Part shown: positions 26,555 to 36,475 of the stretch, piece after piece
How the letters are laid out: each line of letters begins with the position of its first letter
Numbering within the stretch: position 1 is the stretch's first letter
From: Lentisphaeria bacterium
GTDB taxonomy: Bacteria; Verrucomicrobiota; Lentisphaeria; Victivallales; UBA1829
Assembly: GCA_017456805.1 (NCBI GenBank)
Contig: JAFTIQ010000072.1
Location: 1-46,690 of the forward strand
DNA length: 46,690 bases
Direction: 5' to 3'
Notes under the pieces: generated by a model
What the model saw: only the letters and a program-made list of their open reading frames with translations
What the model was told of the DNA's origin: nothing
Databases searched by the model: none
Program-made: the position numbers and the translations under genes

Positions 26555-28599
26555 TCAACTATCAGGACTATTTTTCTCTGAAAGGGGAAAACTCAATCAT
26601 CTCTCCGGAAGATTCCGGATTGGTCAATGGTAAGATCGCATTGAACGGCTGGCTTCATGATGTTGCAGAGATACGGGGCGTTTATGCACCCCCTCTGTTC
26701 AGCGATGATTTCAAGCTCAAAATCCGTTTCAATGGGAGAACTGTTGCCGCAACGAAAAATCTCTGGGAACCGGATCAGCTGACACGGTACGGTTCCATTC
26801 CAGGATGGAAAATTGTCAGCCGTTTGATCCCTGCTGCTGATATGCGGGGCGCTGTTCTGGCTTTGGAACTAACCAATCGTTCCGGAAAAGCCGGAATCCC
26901 GGAATTGCAATATGAGATCACCGGCGGGGTAGGGGAGCTGTTCCATTGGGGATTCGGAAAACCTCAGGGCGCAAAAATCCCGCAAACCGGATTCGAAAAC
27001 GGTATTTTCTCCATGAGGCACGATGACGGTGTTCTGATGGTTGGCTCTTCTCTGAGCCTCTCTCCGGCAATGCCCGTTTGTTCCGGAGTTTTGAATACCG
27101 CAGAAGTTCCAACGGTGAAACCGGGAAAAAGTTTTGTCTTTTACACCTTTCTGGCTTTGGGAAAAGAACCGGAAGTTTCAGAAATCATGGAACAATTGAG
27201 AAAATCACCGGAAAAAATCTGCAGGGAAGCCCGGAAACATTGGCAGAAACGGGTGGAAAAACTCTTTTCCGTCATGCCGGAATTTTCTTCCGATAATAAG
27301 CAGTGGAATCAGCTTTATTACCGTTCTATGCTGCACCTGCTGCTGAATGAATGGAATGTACCGGAATTCCTGTTGCATCCCTATTACGGGACCGGAAGTA
27401 TCAACGGCGGATGTATCTGCTGTTATCTTTGGAATTACGGGGAGCCTTACCGGATGTGGAGTTTGCTTAATCCGCAGTCGGCAAAGGATCATTTGAAAAA
27501 TTATCTTTCCCTTGATCTGGCGAACTGTTATGCGTTTTTCCCTGAAGATGGGACCGCTTGCGGACCTTATTATCCGGTCAATCAGGAAAAAGTGATTTTC
27601 CTTGCTCATGCCTATGTTATGCAGACGGGTGATGTTTCTTTCCTTACGGAACAGGTCAACGGAAAAACGGTGATCGAACATCTGTGCGTGCAGGCAATGC
27701 TGCATGATGATTTCACCCAACCGGCAATCCTGGTCGATTACGGCAACGGAAATAATCATTTGGAATTGCGCCGGACATTCCGTTATGATGGAATTGCACC
27801 GGATTTGAATTTGCGCAGATGTGTGAATTACCGTCTGGCAGAAAAACTTTGCAGATTAGCGGGATTTGATCCCGGAGCAGATTTCATCCAGCGTGCTGAA
27901 AACTTGAAGAAAGAGATCCGGAAAAAGCTTTATTCCGCAAAAGACGGCTGGTATTATGCCGTTGATAAAGGGAAAAAATATTTCCGTTGGACCATGCAGA
28001 TGTTCAAAGCCCTCGGCTGGAACGGATGGGCTATGGGGGAAGAAGAGGAAGCGGCATTGATCAAACACCTTTTCGCAACGGAAGAATTTCTGGGCAATTA
28101 CGGAATCCATTCTCTTTCCAAGCTTGACCCCGGATATGATGAACGGGATGTGGATAATGGCGGTCCCGGAGCGTGTATTTCCTTTGCTCCGGCAATCGCT
28201 GACCGCCTTTATTCCGCAGGAAAACCGGAGCTCGGCGATAAGATCATGGAACGTCTGCTCTGGCTTGGCGGGGCAATGCCTTACTGGGGCGACTCCCAGC
28301 GCGCAGATATTCGGGAATATCGCCGGGATACTCCGCTGCAAAGCGATATTCAGGGCGCAGCGCTTGCTCAGACAATGATCTTCGGCTTGTTCGGAATCAA
28401 AGTCCTGGATGATTTCTCGGTTCAGATCAAACCGCATCTCCCGGCTGGAATCAAAAGGATGTCTCTGAAAAATATCCGTCTCGCAGGCTTTGTTTTTCAG
28501 ATCAGCTGTTCCGGCGAAAGTTTCCGGGTCGTTTGCAATGGAAAAATATTCAAAAGCAGCTTGTCAGGGACAATTATTTTGAAAAAAAATGAATCCTGA
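26551..28599 (+). CDS. Six-hairpin (alpha/alpha)6 glycosidase-like protein, copy 2
   Basis: 682 residues, paralogous to the protein at 23185 from end to end: shared SIISPEDSGLVNGKIALNGW, YGTGSINGGCICCYLWNYG, GPYYPVNQEKVIFLAHAY, DVDNGGPGACISFAPAIADR and WGDSQRADIREYRR blocks. No signal peptide. It starts within the stop of the CapA-like gene. The pair probably arose by duplication with the CapA-like gene inserted or retained between them. Differing residues in the barrel may mean different substrates. Family assignment is as uncertain as for copy 1. Confidence 0.65.
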   Translation: MINYQDYFSLKGENSIISPEDSGLVNGKIALNGWLHDVAEIRGVYAPPLFSDDFKLKIRFNGRTVAATKNLWEPDQLTRYGSIPGWKIVSRLIPAADMRGAVLALELTNRSGKAGIPELQYEITGGVGELFHWGFGKPQGAKIPQTGFENGIFSMRHDDGVLMVGSSLSLSPAMPVCSGVLNTAEVPTVKPGKSFVFYTFLALGKEPEVSEIMEQLRKSPEKICREARKHWQKRVEKLFSVMPEFSSDNKQWNQLYYRSMLHLLLNEWNVPEFLLHPYYGTGSINGGCICCYLWNYGEPYRMWSLLNPQSAKDHLKNYLSLDLANCYAFFPEDGTACGPYYPVNQEKVIFLAHAYVMQTGDVSFLTEQVNGKTVIEHLCVQAMLHDDFTQPAILVDYGNGNNHLELRRTFRYDGIAPDLNLRRCVNYRLAEKLCRLAGFDPGADFIQRAENLKKEIRKKLYSAKDGWYYAVDKGKKYFRWTMQMFKALGWNGWAMGEEEEAALIKHLFATEEFLGNYGIHSLSKLDPGYDERDVDNGGPGACISFAPAIADRLYSAGKPELGDKIMERLLWLGGAMPYWGDSQRADIREYRRDTPLQSDIQGAALAQTMIFGLFGIKVLDDFSVQIKPHLPAGIKRMSLKNIRLAGFVFQISCSGESFRVVCNGKIFKSSLSGTIILKKNES

Positions 28600-28657
28600 T
28601 CTTGAAAAATGCGTTTTGAATAGTATTGTCAGAGAAGAAACAGGAGGATTTTTTGTT

Positions 28658-29338
28658 ATGAAACGGTCAGAGATCAATCAGTATATCGCAGAGGCGGAAG
28701 CTTTTTTCGCTAAACACGGGTTTCTTTTGCCCGGTTTTTCCAAATGGAATCTGGATGACTGGAAAAAGAATTATGCTGTCAGCGATGAAATCATTACTTG
28801 CGGAATGGGCTGGGATGTCACAGATTTCGGTTCGGATGATTTCCTGAAAACAGGACTGCTGCTGTTTACAGTCCGCAACGGAGCGCATAACTCTGAAAAA
28901 TATACCAAACCGTACGCGGAAAAAATTATGATGGTCAGACCGGGGCAGGTAACACCCATGCATTGTCATTTCCGCAAACAGGAAGATATTATCAACCGCG
29001 GCGGCGGTGTGCTTGTGTTCCGTCTTTGTCCGGATGCCGGAGGAAAACCGGGAACCGGCGAGGTCAAAGTCGTGAAAGACGGCATTTGTATTACAACGGA
29101 TTCCGAACATGAAATCCGGATTTCCCCGGGAGAGAGTCTGACCCTTGTTCCGGGTGCATTCCATACCTTCTGGGCTGATCCGGCAGACGGTCCTGTGATG
29201 GTCGGAGAAGTCTCATCTGTCAATGATGACAACACAGATAACTGTTTTGCGGAGAAGCGGGAACGGTTCCAGAAATGGATCGAAGACGTCCCCGCGACCC
29301 GTCTTGCTGTCAGTGACTATGCTGACTTTTTTGCCTGA
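28658..29338 (+). CDS. D-lyxose isomerase-like cupin protein
   Basis: 226 residues from MKRSEINQYIAEAEAFFAKH. The start at 28658 is chosen because of a perfect AGGAGG ribosome site at 28642-28647; the longer reading from 28589 overlaps the upstream gene. The single-cupin pattern of D-lyxose/D-mannose isomerases is present: metal ligands His102, His104 and Glu109 in TPMHCHFRKQED, and His169 in VPGAFHTFW. These enzymes interconvert D-lyxose with D-xylulose or D-mannose with D-fructose. Being last in the cluster, it could feed released sugars into central metabolism, consistent with the isomerase-like gene at 17736. The actual sugar is not determined by the sequence. Confidence 0.75.
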   Translation: MKRSEINQYIAEAEAFFAKHGFLLPGFSKWNLDDWKKNYAVSDEIITCGMGWDVTDFGSDDFLKTGLLLFTVRNGAHNSEKYTKPYAEKIMMVRPGQVTPMHCHFRKQEDIINRGGGVLVFRLCPDAGGKPGTGEVKVVKDGICITTDSEHEIRISPGESLTLVPGAFHTFWADPADGPVMVGEVSSVNDDNTDNCFAEKRERFQKWIEDVPATRLAVSDYADFFA

Positions 29339-29347
29339 TTTCTGAGA

Positions 29348-30211
29348 TTAATGCTCAGGTTCGATAGAAAAATCTATCCAATGCCGCATTGCTGCCACTG
29401 CCTGGAATTTTCCGGGCAGGGGATCCAGCGAGAACTTGTGCGTGTGCCCGGCAAATATTCCAAGAAGATTTGGCGTTTCCATGATAGTTCTGTGGAATTC
29501 AAAAGTCGTTTCTGTATGACCTGATGTTCTCCATTTCGGACGGCGTTCAATTTCCCAATAGGGATCATTTTCAGCGTTCCATTGCGGATGTCCGCAGCCG
29601 AAGAAGATATCTCTTCCCGGGACGTAAAGGGGAATGTGACAGCCAAGAAATGCCGGAATATTATCAGATAATTCCTGCTTGAGAAACTCCAGCTGTTCCG
29701 GAAGAATTTCATAAATGGAGTTATCGATCATAATGATTTTGAATCCGCGGATTATTTCAGCATAAAAAAGAGGGTTTCTGTCGCCATAGAGAGGGGCAAG
29801 CAGTTCTTTTGTCCATTTTTCCCGGAGTTCCAGTTCTGAACCGGACATTCCTTCAAAATGCCAATCATGATTTCCGGAGGTGTAAAGGCATGGGACTTTG
29901 GAGCTTTGAAAGATTTCCGCAAATTTTTCCACTCCGGCTATGGAGGGGAAACTCAGAAAATCGCCCAGCATCAGAATGGCATCATAATTTTCTTTTTCTG
30001 CTTTCTCAATTGCTTCTTCCACCAACGGGAAAAAGTGGGGACTGCATCGTTTCATCCGGTTCGTATATTCCTGATATGGGATTCCACGATCGTCATCAAA
30101 TTTGCAATGAGCATCCCCCAGAACCAAAAATTTTGCCTGTTTTCCGCCCGGAAGACAGAGCTTCAGTTGATCCGGTTCGTCAAAATGAAGATAGCTGTGA
30201 GAGTCGTTCAT
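29348..30211 (-). CDS. Calcineurin-like metallophosphoesterase
   Basis: 287 residues with the full motif set of the superfamily: D33-x-H35 in LVLGDAHCK, D84 in LMLGDFLS, G-N114-H115-D in SGNHDWHF, a later His in FLGCHIPLY and GHTH near the C-terminus (IFAGHTHKF). No signal peptide, so probably cytoplasmic. It is the last gene of the long minus-strand cluster; its stop is only about 9 bp from the stop of the convergent lyxose isomerase-like gene. The substrate, perhaps a phosphosugar or nucleotide, is unknown. Confidence 0.85.
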   Translation of the reverse strand: MNDSHSYLHFDEPDQLKLCLPGGKQAKFLVLGDAHCKFDDDRGIPYQEYTNRMKRCSPHFFPLVEEAIEKAEKENYDAILMLGDFLSFPSIAGVEKFAEIFQSSKVPCLYTSGNHDWHFEGMSGSELELREKWTKELLAPLYGDRNPLFYAEIIRGFKIIMIDNSIYEILPEQLEFLKQELSDNIPAFLGCHIPLYVPGRDIFFGCGHPQWNAENDPYWEIERRPKWRTSGHTETTFEFHRTIMETPNLLGIFAGHTHKFSLDPLPGKFQAVAAMRHWIDFSIEPEH

Positions 30212-30250
30212 GATATGCTCCTGTTAAATGATAATGGTTCAAAAATATAA

Positions 30251-30286
30251 CACCCATATTCCATTTTTACAAGTGAAATACGGGTG
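30251..30286 (-). terminator. Possible terminator or attenuator before the metallophosphoesterase gene
   Basis: On the minus strand CACCCGTATT (30277-30286) pairs with AATATGGGTG (30251-30260), with one G-T, across a 16-base loop, followed by TTATATTTTT. It lies in the 99-bp gap after the GH28 gene. Confidence 0.4.
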
Positions 30287-30310
30287 AAAAAAATTGATGG
30301 GGACAGAATA

Positions 30311-31645
30311 TCAGAAACGCAAGACCTTGATATCTGCAGAACATTCAGAAACATCTTCCTGTTTGACGGGATCTTTTTCCCAGCTTCCGAACGCACAGTC
30401 AAAGGTTACGGAACAATTTTTGAAGTTCAAACTTTCCGCATGGCGGGCATAATACGCCCAGGGAAGACCGGAAGATGCCAAGTCATTCCAAACCGGATAG
30501 GGATACGGGACTTTTTCCGTGAAATCACGCCCCATGTTCCCGGATAAGGTCATAGCGACATTTTCAAAGAAAAGCGTTTTGATTTTTGCATCCGGGCTGC
30601 CGCCGAGATAAGAACCGCGATCCGCTTTGATTTTCAAATTCCGGAACGTAATCTGATCCATATATCCCAGAATCGGATCCTGACAATCCACCGGATTTTT
30701 CACATACTGGAAATTAAATCCCTGAATCGCTGTAATATCAAGGTTTTCAAAAGAACAATTTGTGATTTTCGGTCCATACTTGATCAAAGTTCCGCGTCCA
30801 TCCTGCGGGCTGATCGCTACCATCATGGAAATACCGATCATGACTTTATCCATGACGATATCGTTGAAATGACAGTTCCGGATCGCGCCGTCCCCTTCGT
30901 AGCCCAGACGGATCCCGCAGCTGGTACACCGGAAATGACAATGTTCCGCATGAACTGATTCACAAGCCTTGTCATAACCGAGATCATTGGTATCGCTCTT
31001 GATGGCAATGCAATCATCCCCGCATTCAATATCGCATCCGGTGATATAAACGTTGGAACTGCAGTCAATATCCAGCGCATCCGTATTCGGACCTTTCAAA
31101 TCGGCGCGGATGACCAGATTCTTGATTGTTACCTGATCACATCCGAGACACCAGACGGTATAACAGGGCGGGGAATAGAGTGCGACATCTTCGATCCGGA
31201 TATTCTGACATTCCCGGAAACAGATCATCCCCTTGGGCCGATGCAGCTGCGGCCAGTAACGCTGACCGTACATCGGATGTTCCAGACCGTCATTTTTCGG
31301 CCAGAAAACTTCAAAACCTCTGCCGTCGATTTTTCCTTTCCCGGTGATGGCTGCATTGGTGATTTTTTCGCCGCCGATGAGCCAGCGGTGGGTATTGGCT
31401 GTAGGTTCATCTGCCTTCAGTCCCGGTTGCGGGACCTGTTTGAGAAGACTGCGGATTTCAGCACCTTCTTCGAAATGAAGTTCCACATTGCTGCGGAGGG
31501 AAGTCATATCCAGCGCATACTTTCCAGCCGGAACATTGACGATTCCCCCGCCTGCTGCGGCGCAGGCATCGATTGCACCCTGAAAGCCAGGTGTGGAGTC
31601 GGTCATATCGTCTGCGACCGCACCGAATTTTGTGACATCAAACAT
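30311..31645 (-). CDS. GH28 polygalacturonase-like protein, copy 1
   Basis: 444 residues from MFDVTKFGAVADDMTDSTPG, which opens the right-handed parallel beta-helix of GH28. Catalytic blocks N187-T-D189 with D193 (GPNTDALDID) and the D210-D211 pair (CGDDCIAIKS) are present; the usual G-H-G block is not obvious, with VHAEHCHF nearby. GH28 enzymes hydrolyse galacturonan or related alpha-linked uronic acids. No signal peptide, suggesting action on imported oligosaccharides. The ATG at 31645 has GGAG nine bases upstream; the longer reading begins with TTG. It is paralogous to the gene at 35140, with an unusually similar first 200 bp. Confidence 0.85.
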   Translation of the reverse strand: MFDVTKFGAVADDMTDSTPGFQGAIDACAAAGGGIVNVPAGKYALDMTSLRSNVELHFEEGAEIRSLLKQVPQPGLKADEPTANTHRWLIGGEKITNAAITGKGKIDGRGFEVFWPKNDGLEHPMYGQRYWPQLHRPKGMICFRECQNIRIEDVALYSPPCYTVWCLGCDQVTIKNLVIRADLKGPNTDALDIDCSSNVYITGCDIECGDDCIAIKSDTNDLGYDKACESVHAEHCHFRCTSCGIRLGYEGDGAIRNCHFNDIVMDKVMIGISMMVAISPQDGRGTLIKYGPKITNCSFENLDITAIQGFNFQYVKNPVDCQDPILGYMDQITFRNLKIKADRGSYLGGSPDAKIKTLFFENVAMTLSGNMGRDFTEKVPYPYPVWNDLASSGLPWAYYARHAESLNFKNCSVTFDCAFGSWEKDPVKQEDVSECSADIKVLRF

Positions 31646-31725
31646 TTTTTTATACTCCAAACAGTTTTGTTTTCAATCACTCTGCCCGTTTTCAGGACAG
31701 AAACTGATCAAAAAGCGTTTTCTTT

Positions 31726-34005
31726 TTATGGTTCAAACCGCAAAATTTCTTTTGGGGGAATAGAATATTCTTTATTGTTGCAATAGAAATTCTGAACGGT
31801 TTCAGATGGATTCCAAAGAGTAATTTTTTCCCGGGAGACAGAATCTACCGCGATGATGCGGTTTTTGGTTAAATCAGGTGTTTCCGGACGGGGATCACTG
31901 GATACACATCTTTTTGCATGACCGGTGATTTGCCGAATTTCCGGTGTCAGGAGCAGGGCTGAGGCTCTGCGGGGAAGTTCCGAATCAGAAAATTCTGTTC
32001 TGGGATGTTCCAAATACCAGAGATTTACTGTTGAAATCCCAAGATCCCACCAACCTTCCCGTTTTAACGCCGGGAAAATAGTATGATCTGCCGGCCGAAC
32101 CGGACGGAGCAGCGTTACCCGCAGCTGATCATTGTAGAAATCACAGCTGTGAAGATCCGGAGAGATCAGAGCAGAGATATGACTTAAGGATTCCAAACCG
32201 CAGAAATCATTAAACGGGGTTTCACGGATTTCAGAAGGTCCTTTCATCCAGCATCCTGAAGGATCCCGCATTCCATGCCATTCTTTTCCGCTCATGGTGA
32301 TTCTTGTTGTGATGGAACCCGGATTCCCGGTAAAGAAACGGATAGGAGAAGATTCTGACTTGACAGAGAGTTTCAGACAGGAGAATTTTTCCTGCCAATC
32401 CACAGTAATCCGTATTCCAATTTCGGGAAGATCCTTCCACGCATAAAGCTCTGCAAGAAGTTCAGAGTTTTTATATTTGTATTCTGCTTTGAGAATACTG
32501 CAGACAGGCCCATCCGCAAAGGTTTCTGCAGAGACCAGTTCCATTTCATCAATGACATGCCCATAGGCTTCCATTTTGAATCCCCAGCAGCCGTTGTTGT
32601 CGAAATAAACCGGGAAAGAAAGCCTTTTGAGGAATTCCCTCTGGCGTTCTGTTCCGAGATTTTTTTTATCGCCTGCCGGAGTTCGGCTGAAGGCAAAAAA
32701 AAGTTCACCGTTTGCGGGAAGTTCCACCATAGCAGAGAGTTTTCCCCAGGGAGAAAGCTGAGGCCCATATGTGCTGGGAGCAGGAAGACTCTGCAGGGGA
32801 ATCCGGTTTCCATTTGCATCTTCCAGGGAGCAAAATTCTGTTCCGGTATGATTCGGATCTGCGAAAGCTTCCATTCCGACTGGAACCTTTACTGCGAATG
32901 GATGAGGATTCCAAATTTGGAATCCTCCTTCTGTAACGAAGGAGAGATCTGCGGCAGATTCTGAACGCTGAAGCTGACGGTCCAGGTATTCCGTCGCTGT
33001 AAAATCAGCTGCGCCGAGAGAGGACGCCGTGTCTTCCACAAATGCTTTCCGGATTGATGTTCCCGGGAAAATATCATGGAAATGATTGAATGCAACTTCT
33101 CTCCATGCGTGTTCCAGTGTTTTTGCCGGGGCCCCCATCCGTTCAGCTTTCTGAAGATGACGGATTGTCCGTGCAGTTTGTTCTTTGATGGTATGACAGC
33201 TGGAATAAACTCCGCAGAAGGAAGGTGCGATTTCTCCAGAGAATTCGGGCAATTTCGGTTCTGATTTTTCCAAATCATCGAAATACTCGCTCAAGGTTGC
33301 AAACTGAATGGGAAATTCCTGCTGAGCTTCCCGAATCCAGTTCAAATGAGTCCGGTATAATCCTCCGCCGTGATCCCCGATTCCATAGAAAAAGGGTTGT
33401 AATTCTTCCCCGTTTTCATAGACTGTCCGGATCCGGTCGAAAAATGCCTCCCTGGTGAAAAATTCAGGAATCGAATATCCTCCGAGGATCTTATGAGCGA
33501 TCACGCTTTTTCCGTCGGGAGCGATCCAGCGAAATGTTCCGGATACTTCTTCCTGTCCTCTTCCGAAAACGTAGTAGGTGAATCCATGTTGATTCAAAAT
33601 TGACGGAAGCATTTGTGTATGTCCGAAAGAATCTACACTGTAACCGATCTTGCTGGTCATACCGAATCTGGAGTGGAAATATTCCTGTCCGAAATCTGCC
33701 TGCCGGAACAGAACATCAAGTCTGGTTATGATGGAATCCGACTGAACTTCCCATCCGCCGACGGGCTCCCAACGCTGCTCCCGGATGAGAGATTTGACTT
33801 CTTCAAAAAGTTCCGGATCATTTTCTTCGCACCAGCGGTACATATCAGAGGAAGAACAGGTGAATTTTACTTCCGGAAATTCTTTCATCAGAGTTACTGC
33901 AGACCGGAATGTATTGATCATGGAGTTTCTGCCGGATGCGCGGCTCCAGAGCCAAACCGGGTCCAAATGAGCATTTCCAATAGCGTAAATTTTTTTTGCG
34001 TTCAT
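31726..34005 (-). CDS. GH38 alpha-mannosidase
   Basis: 759 residues. Zinc ligands His13 and Asp15 lie in GNAHLDPVWLW, the nucleophile Asp125 in GYSVDSFGHTQML, and the further zinc-site His-Asp in FNHFHDIFPGTS, all in the expected order. Length suits bacterial GH38 exo-mannosidases. No signal peptide, so it probably removes alpha-mannose from imported oligosaccharides. It lies between the SGNH hydrolase (14 bp upstream) and the first GH28 gene (about 80 bp downstream), same strand. Confidence 0.9.
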   Translation of the reverse strand: MNAKKIYAIGNAHLDPVWLWSRASGRNSMINTFRSAVTLMKEFPEVKFTCSSSDMYRWCEENDPELFEEVKSLIREQRWEPVGGWEVQSDSIITRLDVLFRQADFGQEYFHSRFGMTSKIGYSVDSFGHTQMLPSILNQHGFTYYVFGRGQEEVSGTFRWIAPDGKSVIAHKILGGYSIPEFFTREAFFDRIRTVYENGEELQPFFYGIGDHGGGLYRTHLNWIREAQQEFPIQFATLSEYFDDLEKSEPKLPEFSGEIAPSFCGVYSSCHTIKEQTARTIRHLQKAERMGAPAKTLEHAWREVAFNHFHDIFPGTSIRKAFVEDTASSLGAADFTATEYLDRQLQRSESAADLSFVTEGGFQIWNPHPFAVKVPVGMEAFADPNHTGTEFCSLEDANGNRIPLQSLPAPSTYGPQLSPWGKLSAMVELPANGELFFAFSRTPAGDKKNLGTERQREFLKRLSFPVYFDNNGCWGFKMEAYGHVIDEMELVSAETFADGPVCSILKAEYKYKNSELLAELYAWKDLPEIGIRITVDWQEKFSCLKLSVKSESSPIRFFTGNPGSITTRITMSGKEWHGMRDPSGCWMKGPSEIRETPFNDFCGLESLSHISALISPDLHSCDFYNDQLRVTLLRPVRPADHTIFPALKREGWWDLGISTVNLWYLEHPRTEFSDSELPRRASALLLTPEIRQITGHAKRCVSSDPRPETPDLTKNRIIAVDSVSREKITLWNPSETVQNFYCNNKEYSIPPKEILRFEP

Positions 34006-34018
34006 AAAACACCTTATT

Positions 34019-35110
34019 TCAGATTGTTAAAATCCGTTCAATGACTGGAGCCATTCGCTTGGCAATCATATAAAAACCAAGGTCTGTTGCATGACAGCCA
34101 TCTACTGTACATTCAGATGGATCTTCAGCATATAAAGAAATTCCATCAAGGAAATGAATGTTCTTATCTCCCATATCTCTGCGACGTTTCAACTCATTCA
34201 AATGGATCGTCGTGTATCGAAGACGTACTGCACAGCATTCCGGTTCGCCTAAAAATTCTTCTATATGGGGGAGCCGTGAAACAAGAAGAATCGGCACTTC
34301 CGGGTGCGATTTTCGCAATATGTCTATAAAAGTTGGAAGTGTTTTTTCCAAAGCATCACATTCTACATTGGCATCATAATCGAGCACGAACATGGCTGGA
34401 TCTTTGATTTTAGCAATCAATTCTGCCATCTGTGGCTCTCCCTTTCCACTTCCGGAAAATGCCATATTAATAAAGGGGCGGTCCAACTTACGACTCAAAA
34501 TGTTGGTATGACACATGCCCGGACGTGATGCACATCCGCCCTGCTGAATTGAAGTCCCATAAACAACTACCGGACGGGGATCTTTCCATGGGGTAGGCAA
34601 TTCAATTATAGAACCGGCTGTTACTCCAAAACGGAAATACTCCAATCCGGAATATAGCGGAAAATGAATGGTATATTCACGTATTTTCTGTTCAGGAAAA
34701 GGACAATCAACTTTTACATTATATTCATCCTGATTCAAATCAAATCTGAAACTGCCAACATAATATTTTGATGAACCGCTCCCTACATAAAGATCAAAGC
34801 CCATGGTTCCGATGTGCGCCATGTGTGCCACACGGTTATTATGGTCGACTTTAGCATGGACTCTGATTTCGCGACTGTCTGTTTTGAAACGAAGCATGAC
34901 ACCAGCCATACTCCAGGAGAGATAATCCACTCCGGGTGAAATGGTGGCATCAAGCGGAATTCTGCGAAGACATTCCCCTTCTTTCCGGAAGCAAATCCCA
35001 TTCAACTCAACATTCTGTGAGTCAACGGAATACCAATCCATTCCGTCCAGAGTTTCATTTTTGACTGCCAGTGCTTTATCGTATTTTGCAATATCGTTCT
35101 GTTCAGACAT
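34019..35110 (-). CDS. SGNH/GDSL-family hydrolase with N-terminal beta domain
   Basis: 363 residues. An N-terminal jelly-roll-like part (to about 170; SWSMAGVMLRFKTDSREIRVHA) precedes an SGNH domain: Ser187 in VVVYGTSIQQGGCASRPG, Gly220 in NMAFSGSGKGE, Asn248 in LDYDANVE and the Asp337/His340 pair in TVDGCHATDLGF. Such enzymes deacylate carbohydrates, so it may remove acetyl groups that block the pectin- or mannan-acting enzymes beside it. No signal peptide. Its DNA reads slightly more AT-rich than its neighbours, by eye. Confidence 0.8.
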   Translation of the reverse strand: MSEQNDIAKYDKALAVKNETLDGMDWYSVDSQNVELNGICFRKEGECLRRIPLDATISPGVDYLSWSMAGVMLRFKTDSREIRVHAKVDHNNRVAHMAHIGTMGFDLYVGSGSSKYYVGSFRFDLNQDEYNVKVDCPFPEQKIREYTIHFPLYSGLEYFRFGVTAGSIIELPTPWKDPRPVVVYGTSIQQGGCASRPGMCHTNILSRKLDRPFINMAFSGSGKGEPQMAELIAKIKDPAMFVLDYDANVECDALEKTLPTFIDILRKSHPEVPILLVSRLPHIEEFLGEPECCAVRLRYTTIHLNELKRRRDMGDKNIHFLDGISLYAEDPSECTVDGCHATDLGFYMIAKRMAPVIERILTI

Positions 35111-35139
35111 AAGGTCTCCTTTTTTTATATTTTCAAGAC

Positions 35140-36474
35140 TTATTTTCTCTTGAATGAAATGTCCGCATTACACTCTGCAACATCTTCTGTCTTGACAGGC
35201 TCTGTTTTCCAGCCGCCAAAAGCATTATCGAGTGTAACTGAACAGTTCTTGAAATTCAAACACTCTGCATGACGGATATAGTACGCCCAGGGGATTCCAC
35301 TCCATGCAAGATCATTCCAGACCGGATAGGGGTAGGGAACTTTTTCTGCAAAATCGCTTCCCATATTCCCCGTCAAAGTCATATTCACATTTTCAAAGAA
35401 AAGTGTCTTGATTTTTGCATCCGTACTGCCCCCAATGTAAGAACCCCGGTATGCTGTAATATCCAGATCACGGAATACAAGGTTATCTAAATAACCCTTG
35501 ATCGGGTCAGGGCAGTCAGTCGGATTTTTCGGATACTGGAAATTAAATGCCTGAAGAGCATTGATTTTCATCCGTTCAAAAGTACAATCTGTAATTTTTG
35601 AACCATATTTGATGATGATTCCTCTGTCGTCATTGGGGCTGATTGCAACCATCAGAGAGATTCCGATCATCACTTCATCCATGACAATATCCGAGAAAGA
35701 ACAGTTCCGGATGGGACTGTCCCCTTCATATCCCAGGCGGATCCCGCAGCTGGTACATTTCAAGCGGCAATGTTCCGCATGGATGAATTCACTGGGCTTG
35801 TCATAGCCAAGTTCGTGTGAATCGCTTTTAACGGTGATGCAGTCATCTCCGGCTTCAAAATCGCAGCCTGTGATCAGAACATTGGAACTGCAGTCGATAT
35901 CCAGAGCATCTACGTTCGGCCCCTTCAAATCGGTGCGGATGACGATATCTCTGATAAGAATTTGATCGCATCCGAGCGTCCAAATCGTGTACATGGGCGG
36001 ATCGGAAAGAGTAACTCCTTCGATCCGGATATTTTTTGATTCACGGAAATGGATCAAACCTTTCGGTCGATGGAACTGAGGCCAGTAACGTTGTCCGTAC
36101 ATGGGATGTTCCAAACCGTCTTCTTTGGGCCAGAAAATCTCATACCCCCTGCCGTCAATCTTTCCTTTTCCGGTGATGGCGGCATTTTCCACATTGATCC
36201 CGCCGATCAGCCATCGCCGGGTATTGCTGGTCGGTTCCGCAAGATCTGCTGTGTCCTGTGGAACCGCTTTCAGAATACTGCGGATTTCAGCACCTTCTTC
36301 GAAATGAAGTTCCACATTGCTGCGGAGAGTGGTCATATCCAGCGCATATTTTCCTGCCGGAACATTGACGATTCCCCCGCCTGCTGCGGCGCAGGCGTCG
36401 ATTGCGGCTTGAAATCCAGGGGTGGAGTCGGTCATATCGTCTGCGACCGCACCGAATTTTGTGACATCAAACAT
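35140..36474 (-). CDS. GH28 polygalacturonase-like protein, copy 2
   Basis: 444 residues from MFDVTKFGAVADDMTDSTPG, identical to copy 1 over its first 22 residues. GDDCITVKS keeps the Asp pair; the first catalytic block reads GPNVDALDID, with Val where copy 1 has Thr. The ATG at 36474 begins 1 bp past the stop of the DUF4434-like gene, with GGGAGA as the ribosome site inside that gene. Two diverged GH28 copies separated by an esterase-like and a mannosidase gene suggest duplication then specialisation on different linkages. Confidence 0.85.
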   Translation of the reverse strand: MFDVTKFGAVADDMTDSTPGFQAAIDACAAAGGGIVNVPAGKYALDMTTLRSNVELHFEEGAEIRSILKAVPQDTADLAEPTSNTRRWLIGGINVENAAITGKGKIDGRGYEIFWPKEDGLEHPMYGQRYWPQFHRPKGLIHFRESKNIRIEGVTLSDPPMYTIWTLGCDQILIRDIVIRTDLKGPNVDALDIDCSSNVLITGCDFEAGDDCITVKSDSHELGYDKPSEFIHAEHCRLKCTSCGIRLGYEGDSPIRNCSFSDIVMDEVMIGISLMVAISPNDDRGIIIKYGSKITDCTFERMKINALQAFNFQYPKNPTDCPDPIKGYLDNLVFRDLDITAYRGSYIGGSTDAKIKTLFFENVNMTLTGNMGSDFAEKVPYPYPVWNDLAWSGIPWAYYIRHAECLNFKNCSVTLDNAFGGWKTEPVKTEDVAECNADISFKRK

Positions 36475-36475
36475 C

